A DNA stretch of 64,000 nt, taken from positions 1-64,000 of the forward strand of contig JANYGI010000047.1 of NCBI GenBank assembly GCA_025362495.1. The letters run 5' to 3'. This document shows positions 52,850 through 62,892 of the stretch, one piece after another (positions within the stretch are counted from its first letter, which is position 1; each line of letters starts with the position of its first letter). The notes beneath the pieces were generated by a model that was not told the DNA's origin, did no database searches, and saw nothing but the letters and a program-made list of their open reading frames with translations. The translations under genes and the position numbers were made by a program. The stretch is from Byssovorax sp. Its GTDB lineage: Bacteria > Myxococcota_A > Polyangia > Polyangiales > Polyangiaceae.

Positions 52850-54073
52850 TCAAACCGGCGGGGTCGCCGCGTCGACTGCCTTGCTCGCGGCCATGGCCTC
52901 GTCGTAGAGCCGCTGGATCGCCGCCAGGTGCATCGCCACATCGACCACGCGCGCCAGCCGCTCTCCGCCGCGACCCTCGCCCATCGACGCCGACGGCACC
53001 AGGCCAATCCGCTCGCCCACGTCGTCGATCGAGCCGGCCTTCATCCGCAGGTTGTCGCCGAGCGCGCGCCGCAGATCGACATAGCCAGTCGGCAGATAGC
53101 CGCCGTCGTCGAGGAGCAGCCGACGGGCGTAATGGCCCCACGCACACACCACGTCGTCCTCGCGGAGGAACGCCTTCCAGCGCTCGTTGAAGGCGGCGAA
53201 CGTCTCGCCCGCGTGGAGCCGCTCCTCGGACAGGGCGGTGTGCGACGTCGTTGACGGCGCGAGACGCTGTCGCGGGGCGATGACGGCGGAGAACATCTCG
53301 CCGGTCGAGAGGCGGCGCGCCGTCCACTGCACCAGCTCGTCGGGCGGGCTCGTGTCGCCCTCGCGGTACGGCCACGCGTTGGCCTCGCCCATCACGCACA
53401 CCAGGCGATCCGACCCGAGCTCGGCGGCGAGGCGCGTCCGCGGCAAGTGGAGCTTGTTGCGCTTGTGCCGCACGCGCGCGCCGTGGAGGCGCGACTGGTA
53501 CTCGATCTGCCCGTCGACCATCGCGGTGAACGGCGCCAGCATCGGCTGGAAGTGATCGCCTTCGAGCACGGTGAGCACGTGCGCGACGGCCTCGATCGTC
53601 GACACGTAGTCGTCGCGCGGCTCGCGGCGGATGCGGTACGCGCTCGGCGCTCGCGGCGCGAACGCATAGCGCGGGAGGCTCGCCAGGAAGGGGTTCACCC
53701 GCACCACCTTCTTCGCCGTCGACCAGGTCCCGTCGATGACCACGAGGGTTACCGGGCCCTCGGGCGGCGACGCGGCGATATCGATCGCGCCCTCGCCGGG
53801 CCACAGGAGCGCAGCGGGCCGCGCCGGATCCGCGAGCGCCGCGCGCACGGCCGCGTCGTGCTCGAAGTCGACGCCGAGGTGCAGCGACGCGCTCGAGAGG
53901 CACATCGACGTCATGCGGCCGGTGCCGATCGCCACGTACCGCTCGCGCGGGTGCTGGAGGATCACGACGCGGGTGCGCGTGGCGATCGAGGGCACGTGCG
54001 CGCACCAGCACGCCGACGCCGGTCGGTTGCAGCGCAGGCAAAAGGCCCGAGGCTCGAAATCAGCGGCGTCCAC
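52850..54073 (-). CDS. DTW-domain protein (TapT-like) fused to an exonuclease-like domain
   Basis: A 407-aa protein, GTG start. Residues 1 to about 205 match DTW/TapT, the tRNA-uridine aminocarboxypropyltransferase family: a Cys cluster C-L-R-C-N-R-P-A-S-A-C-W-C, ILQHPRERYVAIGTGRM, LVVIDGTWSTAKK (the signature) and YRIRREP. TapT moves the 3-amino-3-carboxypropyl group of SAM to a tRNA uridine. Residues about 215-400 look like a DnaQ/RNase T fold: VQWTARRLSTGEMFSAVIAP, TTSHTALSEERL and CAWGHYARRLL. The acidic residues of the DEDD set are mostly lost (M-G-E for D-x-E, no Asp after W-G-H-Y). The second half is probably a non-catalytic RNA-binding module. Confidence 0.85.
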   Translation of the reverse strand: MDAADFEPRAFCLRCNRPASACWCAHVPSIATRTRVVILQHPRERYVAIGTGRMTSMCLSSASLHLGVDFEHDAAVRAALADPARPAALLWPGEGAIDIAASPPEGPVTLVVIDGTWSTAKKVVRVNPFLASLPRYAFAPRAPSAYRIRREPRDDYVSTIEAVAHVLTVLEGDHFQPMLAPFTAMVDGQIEYQSRLHGARVRHKRNKLHLPRTRLAAELGSDRLVCVMGEANAWPYREGDTSPPDELVQWTARRLSTGEMFSAVIAPRQRLAPSTTSHTALSEERLHAGETFAAFNERWKAFLREDDVVCAWGHYARRLLLDDGGYLPTGYVDLRRALGDNLRMKAGSIDDVGERIGLVPSASMGEGRGGERLARVVDVAMHLAAIQRLYDEAMAASKAVDAATPPV

Positions 54074-54217
54074 GGACGTCGGGCTACGCGGTCACCGCGC
54101 GAGCGTCAACGGAGCGGTGCACCGCGTGCGTCGCCATCGCGGAAGACCCGAGCGAGCGCGACGGTGTAAGATGGTCGCCTTTCGGAGGTCCCGTTCCTCC
54201 CGAGAAAGGCATCCTTC

Positions 54218-55237
54218 GTGAAACGATCTTCGCTCCTCGCGATCCTCCCGCTCCTGCTCTCGGCCTGCTTCAGCGCCGCCCCCGAGTCCGAGCCCGTGGG
54301 GGAGGTCGGCTCGCCGATCATCGGCGGAAAGGCCGACTCGGGTGATCCGGCCGTGGTGCTCCTCGTGTCGTATCCTGCCGATCAGTCGACGCTCGACACC
54401 TGCAGCGCCGCCCTGATCGCGCCGACCGTGCTGGTGACCGCGGCGCACTGCGTGGATGGCAACACCCACAAGGGCCACACGTTCGGGGTCTTCACCGGGC
54501 CCGACGCGTCGGCGTACTCGACGGTCGCGAAGCTGATACCGCAGCTCGTCTCGGTGAAGAGCGTGCATGTCCCCATCTCGTACAACCCCGATCCGCCGTT
54601 TCGCGCCGACATTGCCGTGGTCGTGCTCGACAAGGCGCTCGACGTGATGCCGCTGCCGATCAACCGCGCCGTGCTCCAGCCGTCGATCGTCGGCACCGCC
54701 GCGCGCATCGTCGGGTATGGCCAGGTCACGCCCGGCACGTACAACGTGAAGAAGAACGAGGCGACGACCGTCGTCGGCGCGATTGGCCCCGAGGACACGG
54801 TCATCGTCGGTGACAGCGTGCGACGGAGCTGCGTCGGCGACTCGGGCGGGCCTGCTCTGGTGATGATCGACGGCGTCGAGACGATCATCGGCGTCGACTC
54901 CTACACCGAGACGTCAGGCTGCATCGAGCCCGCCAATTACCGTCGGACGGACGTGTTCACCACCTTCCTCGATACGTATGCTCCTCCGCCCACGGTCGAT
55001 GCCGGCGGCGGCGGCGCGGGTGGCGCCGGCGACACGAGCAGCACGGGAGCCGGCGTGGGCGGCGGCTCGACCAGCGCGGCGACGACGTCGAGCGGCGGCA
55101 GCGGCGACACGCCCTCGAGCGGCTGCGCGATCCAGGGCGCTTCCGGCGGCGCGACCGGGGCTCCGGTGGCGGCGCTGCTCGCCGCGGCGGCCCTGTGGCG
55201 GCGTCGCCGGTCCGCGCGGCGATCACGCTCGCTCTGA
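54218..55237 (+). CDS. Trypsin-like serine protease with lipobox and MYXO-CTERM-type tail
   Basis: A 339-aa protein, GTG start with an AAAGG box. The triad is His77 (TAAHC), Asp131 (RADIAVVVL) and Ser209 (GDSGGP). Before it, I-I-G-G-K-A-D stands at the usual activation site (I-V-G-G). A Gly/Ser/Thr-rich linker (about 263-300) leads to G-C-A-I-Q-G, a hydrophobic stretch A-A-L-L-A-A-A-A-L-W and R-R-R-R, a MYXO-CTERM-like sorting signal. The N-terminus also carries a perfect lipobox L-S-A-C (Cys17). It is exported and probably surface-bound. Specificity is unknown. The gene is divergent from the DTW gene. Confidence 0.92.
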   Translation: MKRSSLLAILPLLLSACFSAAPESEPVGEVGSPIIGGKADSGDPAVVLLVSYPADQSTLDTCSAALIAPTVLVTAAHCVDGNTHKGHTFGVFTGPDASAYSTVAKLIPQLVSVKSVHVPISYNPDPPFRADIAVVVLDKALDVMPLPINRAVLQPSIVGTAARIVGYGQVTPGTYNVKKNEATTVVGAIGPEDTVIVGDSVRRSCVGDSGGPALVMIDGVETIIGVDSYTETSGCIEPANYRRTDVFTTFLDTYAPPPTVDAGGGGAGGAGDTSSTGAGVGGGSTSAATTSSGGSGDTPSSGCAIQGASGGATGAPVAALLAAAALWRRRRSARRSRSL

Positions 55238-55271
55238 CGCAGAAGAGTGCCAGTCGCGCACTGGCGCTCTC

Positions 55272-55763
55272 TCAGCCGCGCTTCTTCTTCCGCTGCTCCG
55301 GGGGCGGAGGCGCCTTCGGAGGCTCGGCCCGCAGCGCCGCGCGAGCCTCCATGAGGATATGGCCGAGGCGATTCTGCCCCGAGCCATCCTGGCCTGCTCC
55401 CCAGTAATAATCGCTCGGCGAGGCCTCGACGATCTCTTCGTCTCCCGTCGCCAGCATCTTCTCGCGCAGCTCGGGGTGCGTCTCCAGCTTGCAGCGCACC
55501 GCGCGGCGCATCACGTCTTCCTTCACCGACTCCCAGTCTGGCCGGAGCGGATGCCCGCGATCACGGCCCATCCGCGCCGCGTCCTTCGGCTTCCGCACGC
55601 GCTGGATGGCCGCGGCGTACGCCGGATCCGTCGCGACGAACTTCGCGGCTTGAAAGTAGTGCTCCACCGTCGGCCACCAGGCGCCGTCGAGATCGACGCC
55701 GTGGGGCGAGAAATTCGACATCCACCCCCACTCGTCGCGCGGCACGTAAAAGTAGATCGTCAC
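55272..55763 (-). CDS. NADAR (YbiA-like) protein, predicted ADP-ribose / riboside hydrolase
   Basis: A 163-aa single-domain protein. GTG 55763 has an AGGAG box five bases upstream; ATG 55781 is the alternative, adding six residues. NADAR marks: WGWMSNFSPHG near the start (Trp14, Asn17, Phe18), WPTVEHYFQAAKF (Glu34, His35), GRDRGHPLRPDW, and the closing S-P-S-D-Y-Y-W-G-A-G ... G-Q-N-R-L-G-H-I-L-M. NADAR proteins include YbiA, acting on riboflavin intermediates, and enzymes that remove ADP-ribose from guanine bases in DNA or RNA. Its divergent neighbour, 91 bp away, is ADP-ribosyltransferase-like, which favours the second role. Confidence 0.87.
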   Translation of the reverse strand: MTIYFYVPRDEWGWMSNFSPHGVDLDGAWWPTVEHYFQAAKFVATDPAYAAAIQRVRKPKDAARMGRDRGHPLRPDWESVKEDVMRRAVRCKLETHPELREKMLATGDEEIVEASPSDYYWGAGQDGSGQNRLGHILMEARAALRAEPPKAPPPPEQRKKKRG

Positions 55764-55854
55764 CCGTTCTCCTGCGGTCATTCTTTATCATGGGGGAGGC
55801 GCGGCCGCCGAGACGGCTGGACAGCCTCGCGCTCGGCCGGGTACGCTGGCGGAC

Positions 55855-56196
55855 ATGACCGGTCACGAGATCCTCAACGCCGTCCTCTCCGATCAGCGCG
55901 TCTTCATCCACTACACCGATGAGCACGGCCTCCAAGGCATGCTCCACGAGGGAGTGATCCGCACCAACTTCAAGGGCGTCGTGTACCTGACCCAGGAGCC
56001 GATGAGCGAGGGCGACGCGCACACGCGCCTGTTCATCGGGGCCTCGACGCACGCGGGGCGCGGGTCGCACCTGATCCTGCTCCGCGTCGACCTCGGCCTC
56101 CCGGTGACGCGCCTGACGGACTACGAGTTCAGCGTCAGCCAGTCGATCAAGCTCCACCAGCACACCGTGATGTACGCGGGCCCGAACCCGATGTGA
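55855..56196 (+). CDS. ADP-ribosyltransferase-like protein (HYD1/DarT-like)
   Basis: A 113-aa protein resembling small ART-fold toxins of the HYD1 type. It has FIHYTDEHGLQGMLHEGVI, with the H-Y-T of the first strand and the following helix (His19, Tyr20), then KGVVYLT with Tyr44 in the second conserved strand. A C-terminal VSQSIKLHQHTVMYAGPN segment may hold the third motif, although a clear catalytic Glu is not visible; Gln residues are present. Length and layout also fit DarT-like or KptA-like ART relatives. No signal peptide, so it should act in the cytoplasm. Enzyme activity is inferred from fold resemblance only. It is divergent from the NADAR gene. Confidence 0.6.
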   Translation: MTGHEILNAVLSDQRVFIHYTDEHGLQGMLHEGVIRTNFKGVVYLTQEPMSEGDAHTRLFIGASTHAGRGSHLILLRVDLGLPVTRLTDYEFSVSQSIKLHQHTVMYAGPNPM

Positions 56197-56251
56197 GCCC
56201 CACCGGGGCGCGCCGCTTGCCGCCGGGCGAGCGCGCGCCCAGGCTTGCTCG

Positions 56252-57040
56252 ATGCTGCCTTGTGACTCCACGCGACCCGCCCGGCGCGGCCGAAAACCCG
56301 GAGCCTTCGTCCTCCGAGACATCGCGCCCGAAGACGCCGGAGCGCCGATCGACTGGTCCGCCTGGTATCTGACGGACGAGGACGACATGGGGGAGAGCGC
56401 AGAGCAGGGCGAGATCATCCGCATCTTGCTGTCGACGCTCGGCGTGCTCGCCGCCGAGCGATCGTGGGGCAACGCCTATCTCGGCGCAGACCAGTTCTTT
56501 GCGTGGCTGCGCGACGAGCCGATGGTGCGCGTCTCGCCCGACGTTTATCTCGTCGACGAGCCGCCGCCGGCGCCGCTCCCGAAGAGCTGGCAGACGTGGC
56601 TCCCCGGTCACAAGCCGCCGCGCTGGGCCGTGGAGATCGTCTCGGAAGACTGGAAAAAAGACTACGACGACGCGCCCGCGAAGTACGCGCAGCTCGGCAC
56701 GCGCGAGCTGGTGATCTTCGATCCCGAGGCCGCGAAGCTTGGCTCTTCGATCGGTCCGACCCGCGTCGCGCTGCAGGTGTATCGACGCGACGATGACGGC
56801 GCGTTCGTCCTCGTGTACCGCGGGGAAGGCCCTGTCCGCAGCGCTCAGATCGGCGCGTTCCTCGTCGTGCACTCCGTGGGCGCCACGGTCCGGCTTCGCG
56901 TTGCGCGTGACGCACGAGGGGCCGATGTCGTGCCCACCGTCGAAGAAGCGAAGCGAGCATCCGACCTGCGCGCCGAGGCCGCCGAAGAGCGGGTCCGCGC
57001 GCTCGAGGCCGAGCTCGCCGCGCTGCGCAGCAGCCGCTAG
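56252..57040 (+). CDS. Uma2-family (DUF820) PD-(D/E)XK nuclease-like protein
   Basis: A 262-aa protein. The Uma2 core has RVSPDVYLVDE (first Asp), RWAVEIVSED (Glu) and K-K-D-Y ... APAKYAQLGTRELVIFDPE (Lys), which make up the D-E-x-K site. The N-terminal AGAPIDWSAWYLTDEDDMGE segment is usual for the large myxobacterial branch of the family. A helical, probably coiled-coil end (EEAKRASDLRAEAAEERV) closes the protein. The family is very abundant in myxobacteria and cyanobacteria and its targets are largely unknown. It lies 55 bp behind the ART-like gene on the same strand; a functional link is possible but unproven. Confidence 0.88.
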   Translation: MLPCDSTRPARRGRKPGAFVLRDIAPEDAGAPIDWSAWYLTDEDDMGESAEQGEIIRILLSTLGVLAAERSWGNAYLGADQFFAWLRDEPMVRVSPDVYLVDEPPPAPLPKSWQTWLPGHKPPRWAVEIVSEDWKKDYDDAPAKYAQLGTRELVIFDPEAAKLGSSIGPTRVALQVYRRDDDGAFVLVYRGEGPVRSAQIGAFLVVHSVGATVRLRVARDARGADVVPTVEEAKRASDLRAEAAEERVRALEAELAALRSSR

Positions 57041-57041
57041 G

Positions 57042-58013
57042 TCACTGGGCGGGCTTCGCGGCGGCGATGGGCGCCTTGCCCGCGAGCTCCACTTCGAGCG
57101 CGATCCAGGCCTCCAGATCGCTCTCGAGGTGGAAGAACGAGAGGTCGAACTCGCGGCCGTTGATCAGGATGAACGGCGTCCCGGTGAGGCCCGCGCGATC
57201 GGCGTCGGCGCGATCGCGGGTGATGATCTTCGTGGTCGCGTCGGCGGTCTCGTCGGCGCGGAAGCGCCCGATGTCGAGCTTGAGCTGCTTCGCGTAGTCC
57301 TCGAGATCCTTCGGCTGCTGCGCGTCCTGGTGGCCGAAGAGCAGGCGCTCCATCTCCCAGTAATGACCCTGGTTTTGCGCCGCGATCGCCGCGCGCGCCG
57401 CGGGCTCGGCCGTGTTGTGCGAGTGGAGCGGGTAGAACTTGTGAACGAGGCGCACCTTCGGGGAGAACTTGTCGAACGTCGCCTCGAGCATCGGCAGGGC
57501 GATCCGGCAGTGCGGGCACTGGAAATCGGACCACACCAGGATCGTCACCGGCGCGTCGATCGGGCCCTTCGAGGGCGAGTCGGCGATGTCCACCTTCTTG
57601 ACGTTGGGGCCGAAGCGCGTCGCGTAGACGGTGCGGCCCTCCTCGGCCGTGGCGCCCTGGTGGACCTTGTCGGCGAGCAGCGTCGCGGCGGGACGACAGG
57701 CCGCGCAAGGCCGCGACTCCTGCACGCACTGGGCGATCGAGACGGCCTGCTCCGAGCACGGCGCGTACAGCTGCGAGACGAGATCCCAGAAGAGGCCGCG
57801 CTCACGCAGGGAGAGCTTGTCGGTGTCGATCCCGGGTAGCGTCCTGGGTGCGCCCGCCGCCTCGGGAGCCGGGGGGACGACGTAGGTCTCGGCGCCGGCC
57901 GGGTGCGGCAAAACCACTTCTTCGGAAGGGCTTTTTGCGTGTCCGGCGTCGCCGTTGCAGGCCACGAGCGCCACGAGGGCGAGGAGAGCGCTGGAGAAAA
58001 TCGTCGTTCGCAC
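57042..58013 (-). CDS. DsbA-like thioredoxin-fold lipoprotein
   Basis: A 323-aa protein from GTG 58013, giving a lipoprotein signal with lipobox L-V-A-C (Cys19); upstream in-frame sequence overlaps other coding and lacks a signal. The C-terminal domain (about 155-310) is DsbA/thioredoxin-like: ILVWSDFQCPHCR with the C-P-H-C active site, a long helical insertion (HKFYPLHSHNTAEPAARAA, WEMERLLF), and T-G-T-P-F-I-L-I-N-G with the cis-Pro. Before it is a helical part with several Cys (SQLYAPCSEQAV, QESRPCAACRPA). It should catalyse disulfide formation or isomerisation outside the cytoplasm. It ends one base from the Uma2 stop codon on the other strand. Confidence 0.9.
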   Translation of the reverse strand: MRTTIFSSALLALVALVACNGDAGHAKSPSEEVVLPHPAGAETYVVPPAPEAAGAPRTLPGIDTDKLSLRERGLFWDLVSQLYAPCSEQAVSIAQCVQESRPCAACRPAATLLADKVHQGATAEEGRTVYATRFGPNVKKVDIADSPSKGPIDAPVTILVWSDFQCPHCRIALPMLEATFDKFSPKVRLVHKFYPLHSHNTAEPAARAAIAAQNQGHYWEMERLLFGHQDAQQPKDLEDYAKQLKLDIGRFRADETADATTKIITRDRADADRAGLTGTPFILINGREFDLSFFHLESDLEAWIALEVELAGKAPIAAAKPAQ

Positions 58014-58188
58014 GCGCGCAGGATACACCGTCGCCGGCACATCGGCAGCGGCCTCGGGCGCCCCGAGCATGCTCTGCCGATCCTGGATCCCACCGGGGTG
58101 GCCGGAGCGAGCTTTCAAGCTCGACATCGTCGTCGCGCCACGCTACCTCCGGCCCTTCCGCGCCGCGCCGGCGCAGGAGCCTGGGCCC

Positions 58189-60153
58189 GTGGACGAAGAG
58201 ATCCGCTTCTACATCGAGCGCGCGGGAAATGTGGCCGGACCGGTCACCGACGACGAGGTGCGCGACGCGCTCCGCGAAGGTCGCCTCGAGCCCGGAACGC
58301 GGGTGCGGCTCGCCGGCTCGGATCTCTGGGTGTCGCCTCGCGTCTTCGCCACCTTCGCGATGAGCCGCGCCGGCGCCGGCCCCGTGCCCACGGCCCCGAC
58401 CGCGATCACCGAAGAGCCGCCGCCCGAGCTCGCGCACGCGGGCGCCGCGCTGCTCGATTTGCTTCTTTTCTGGGTCCACGAGGGCACGCACACCTTCGGC
58501 CCGCTCACGGGCGAGCAGCTCCGCGTCGGGCAAGAGTCGGGTCGGTATCGCGGCTCGGCGGTCACGCTGCTCGAGCCGCTGGTCTGGTATCCGTCGGCGC
58601 GCCTGTTCAATCGCGCGCCCGCGTCGAGCGCGCCTCTGGCGAAGCGCGCGTCGCGATCGAGCACGATTTACCTCGGCGCCGCGGCCGAGCCCGTCGCCCG
58701 CGCGATCTCGGTCACGAGCGACGTACCCGTCGCCCTGCAGGCGCGCTGCGCGGTGTGCCTCGAGCGCATCCCGCGCAGCGTCGACATCTGCCCCGAGTGC
58801 GGTGAGGCCGTCGCAGCAGCGCCGCCGCCGTCCACGGGGCCCGCGTCGATCCCCGATCTCGGGCCCGATGCCGGCTGGTTCGCGACGCACTGGCGCCCCG
58901 TCGTCACGCTCGGCGCCGTCGCCTCGCTGCTCTCATCGGGCATCGCGCTGCGCTACCTCGCGCCCGATCGCTTCCTTCCGCCGCACGCGGCCGTGAAGCC
59001 CGCCGCGGCCGTCGCGCCCGAGGCCTGCAGCGCCTGCTGGAACGGCGAGGCCTGCCAGCAGAGCCACTGCGTCTGGCAGAAGCCCAACAACGTCGGCCAC
59101 GTCGCGCCGCTCGCCGAGCCCACCGTCGGCGGCCCGTTCCCCCTCCCGAAAGACGTATCCGACGCGATCCCGCTCGACGCCGAGCGCTTCGCGATCTCGC
59201 TCCTCACGGGCCTCCAGCTCCACAACGCGCGCACCGGCGGCGCCCTCGCCCTGGTCACGGACGCGCCGCAATCACGCGGCCTCTACCGCGTCGGCCCCGT
59301 CCTCTACGCGACCGCGCCGCAGCGCATCTTCGTGATCGACGCGGCCACGACCCGCCTTTTGAAGACGATCGAGCTCGGCGCGCAGGTCGGCGAGCTCGCC
59401 GTCGGCGCCTCGGGGCGACGCGTCCTCGCCTCGCTGCCGGGCGCGCACGCCGTCGCCGTGATCGCGACCGAGTACCACGCCGAGATCGATCGCATTCAGT
59501 TCGGCGACGACGCCGTCGGCCCGATCGGGGTCGACGATACCGGCAAGCGCGCCCTCACGACGACAGGCACGATCCCCCTGGCCGGCCTGCGCGAGCCGGC
59601 GGGCGGCGCCGCGTACGCCTTCGATCCGAGCCGCCTCGCCTCCGCGCAAGACCGCGTGCGCGCCGCGATGGTGGGCAATCCCGTCGGCGTGCTGATGGCC
59701 CCCGGCGGCGAGGCGAGCTGGGTCGTGCTCCGCGCCGAAGACGCCCTGGTCCCGCTCGAATGGCTCCCTTCCGGCGCGCTCCGCCAGAACGGTCGAATCC
59801 CCACCTGCCGCGAGCCCGAGCAAATCGAGCTCGTCCGCCGCGGCCGGCTCGGCGTACTCCGCTGCAACGAGGGCCGCGCCGTCGAGGTCTTCGATCTGCA
59901 AAAGGGCGAGCTCCTGCAGCACATCCCCTTCAATGGCCGCGTCGCCGATCTCGCCATCTCGCCCGACGGCGAGCAGGCCATCGTCGCGTTGCCGGCCGAG
60001 GGCACTGGCTTCATCGGCCTCATCGATCTCACCACCTTCGCCGTCCGCATGCTGCCCGTCACCGCCGAGCCCACGCGCGTCCGCATCGCGCCCGACGGCT
60101 CGATGGCACTGGTCCTCTCCGATCGCGCCAAGGTCGCATGGGTGCTGCGATGA
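58189..60153 (+). CDS. Membrane protein: two GYF-like domains, zinc ribbon and beta-propeller
   Basis: A 654-aa protein from GTG 58189, with GGAG nine bases upstream; translation further upstream overlaps the DsbA gene's promoter. Two GYF_2/DUF4339-like domains stand at about 4-55 and 90-140 (RFYIERAGNVAGPVTDDEV, LLFWVHEGTHTFGPLTGEQL). A zinc ribbon C-A-V-C ... C-P-E-C follows at about 186-207, then one span at about 235-258. The rest is extracytoplasmic: a Cys-rich stretch C-S-A-C ... C-Q-Q-S-H-C, then a beta-propeller with repeats like RIFVIDAATTRLLKTIELG and DLAISPDGEQAIVALP. It overlaps the next gene (ATGA). A sensor or scaffold role in a kinase pathway is suggested by context only. Confidence 0.82.
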   Translation: MDEEIRFYIERAGNVAGPVTDDEVRDALREGRLEPGTRVRLAGSDLWVSPRVFATFAMSRAGAGPVPTAPTAITEEPPPELAHAGAALLDLLLFWVHEGTHTFGPLTGEQLRVGQESGRYRGSAVTLLEPLVWYPSARLFNRAPASSAPLAKRASRSSTIYLGAAAEPVARAISVTSDVPVALQARCAVCLERIPRSVDICPECGEAVAAAPPPSTGPASIPDLGPDAGWFATHWRPVVTLGAVASLLSSGIALRYLAPDRFLPPHAAVKPAAAVAPEACSACWNGEACQQSHCVWQKPNNVGHVAPLAEPTVGGPFPLPKDVSDAIPLDAERFAISLLTGLQLHNARTGGALALVTDAPQSRGLYRVGPVLYATAPQRIFVIDAATTRLLKTIELGAQVGELAVGASGRRVLASLPGAHAVAVIATEYHAEIDRIQFGDDAVGPIGVDDTGKRALTTTGTIPLAGLREPAGGAAYAFDPSRLASAQDRVRAAMVGNPVGVLMAPGGEASWVVLRAEDALVPLEWLPSGALRQNGRIPTCREPEQIELVRRGRLGVLRCNEGRAVEVFDLQKGELLQHIPFNGRVADLAISPDGEQAIVALPAEGTGFIGLIDLTTFAVRMLPVTAEPTRVRIAPDGSMALVLSDRAKVAWVLR

Positions 60154-61544
60154 GCGAGCGGCGCATCCCCTGCCCGATGTGCAAGGCGCTCATCGTGGAA
60201 GGGGCCCGCAAGTGCCGCTCCTGCAAGCAATGGATCGGCGGGCCGCCGAAGGTCGCTTCGACGGGCTTCCCGCGCGCGGCCATCGTGGTCACCAGCGCCG
60301 TCGCCACGGTGCTCGTCGTCATCATCACGCGACGCCAATCGCCGGTGGGCGAAGCCCCGCCGCTCACCCCGCTCTCGGGCGACAGCGCGGCGACGTCGGC
60401 CGGCCCGCGCCCGCCCAGCCCGGGATCCATCGGCCCCGAGCCCGAGCCCGAGCCCGAGGTCGCCCCCGGCGATCCGAGCAAACCGTGGCACGCGCGCGAA
60501 ATCCACATCGGCGACGTCCACCCGCTCGACATCGTGTGGAGCCCCAGCGGCCAGTCGATCTACGTCAGCGCGGACGACGCCACGCTGCGCGAATACCGCA
60601 TCAAATCTGGCGATCTGGTGCACCAGGCCTCGGTCCCCGCGCAGGGCGATCAGCTCCGCTTGCTCTTCGGCCGCTACCTCGCCGTCCTCCGCCACCAGGA
60701 CGCCGCGCGCATCCCGGTCATGGACACCAGCGCCTGGGACAAGGACCCTGTGCTGCTCGACGTCGGCCAGAGCCCCGGCGACATCATCGAGATGCCCGAC
60801 GGCCGCACCGTCGTCTCCGCGTCCATCGACGCCAAGCGCGTCACTCGCTTCGATCTGCCGAGCGGCACGCGCCTCGCCGACATCACCCTCCCGCACGCGA
60901 CTGGCCAGCTCTTCCTGGTCCGCGCCGAGAAGCGGCCTTATGTCGGCGCCATGGGCGCATTGACCCGCAGCGGCCAGCCGGCCGGCGCCTGGATCGATCT
61001 CTTCGACCCGAGCGAGAAGCCCTTTGGCGCCACCCGCCGCAGCATCTCGGTCGGGCGCGATCCCCGCCTCGGCGCCATCACGGCCGACGGTAGCGCCCTG
61101 TTCTTCCCCGATCGCGTCTCCAACACGGCCATGCTCCTCAAGGTCGCTGGCATCACCGAGGCCAGGAGCGTCGCCGTCGGCCAGGCCCCTGAGGCCGGCT
61201 TCCTGATGGACGACGATCGGTATGGAGTCACGATCGACAGCGCCAGTCGCACCGCGACCGTGGTGGCTTTGCCGACGATGGACGTCAAGGCCACGTTGAT
61301 GCTCACCGGCGTCCCCTGCTCGGGCGAGACGTCGCCCGATCGGCGCACCCTGTTCGTCTCGCTCGCGGGCACCGACAAGCCCGCGCGGGGCAGCGGCGTC
61401 GACATCATCGCCGGCGATCCGCCCAGGGTCGTGGGATCGCTTCCAACCGGCAAAGGCGGCTGCGCCGTCGCGGTGTCCAAGGACGGAGCGCGCGCCGCCG
61501 TCGCCGGGTATTTCAGCAAATCGATCACGATCCTGGAGCAGTGA
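60150..61544 (+). CDS. Membrane protein: zinc ribbon and beta-propeller
   Basis: A 464-aa partner of the preceding gene, sharing its last base pairs. An N-terminal zinc ribbon (C8-x2-C11 ... C22-x2-C25) is followed by one span at about 42-60 and an acidic E-P-rich linker. The extracytoplasmic part, about 115-464, is a beta-propeller with repeats such as DIVWSPSGQSIYVSADDATLR and CAVAVSKDGARAAVAGYF. The GYF domains of the first protein are missing. The two proteins probably arose by duplication and may form a heteromer. The Ser/Thr kinase gene follows after 21 bp. Confidence 0.82.
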   Translation: MSERRIPCPMCKALIVEGARKCRSCKQWIGGPPKVASTGFPRAAIVVTSAVATVLVVIITRRQSPVGEAPPLTPLSGDSAATSAGPRPPSPGSIGPEPEPEPEVAPGDPSKPWHAREIHIGDVHPLDIVWSPSGQSIYVSADDATLREYRIKSGDLVHQASVPAQGDQLRLLFGRYLAVLRHQDAARIPVMDTSAWDKDPVLLDVGQSPGDIIEMPDGRTVVSASIDAKRVTRFDLPSGTRLADITLPHATGQLFLVRAEKRPYVGAMGALTRSGQPAGAWIDLFDPSEKPFGATRRSISVGRDPRLGAITADGSALFFPDRVSNTAMLLKVAGITEARSVAVGQAPEAGFLMDDDRYGVTIDSASRTATVVALPTMDVKATLMLTGVPCSGETSPDRRTLFVSLAGTDKPARGSGVDIIAGDPPRVVGSLPTGKGGCAVAVSKDGARAAVAGYFSKSITILEQ

Positions 61545-61565
61545 TCCGGGTACAGTGAAGGCCGC

Positions 61566-62864
<1,299 letters not shown>

Positions 62865-62892
62865 GTTGAGCGCCGCCGCGAGGCTCTCCCGC

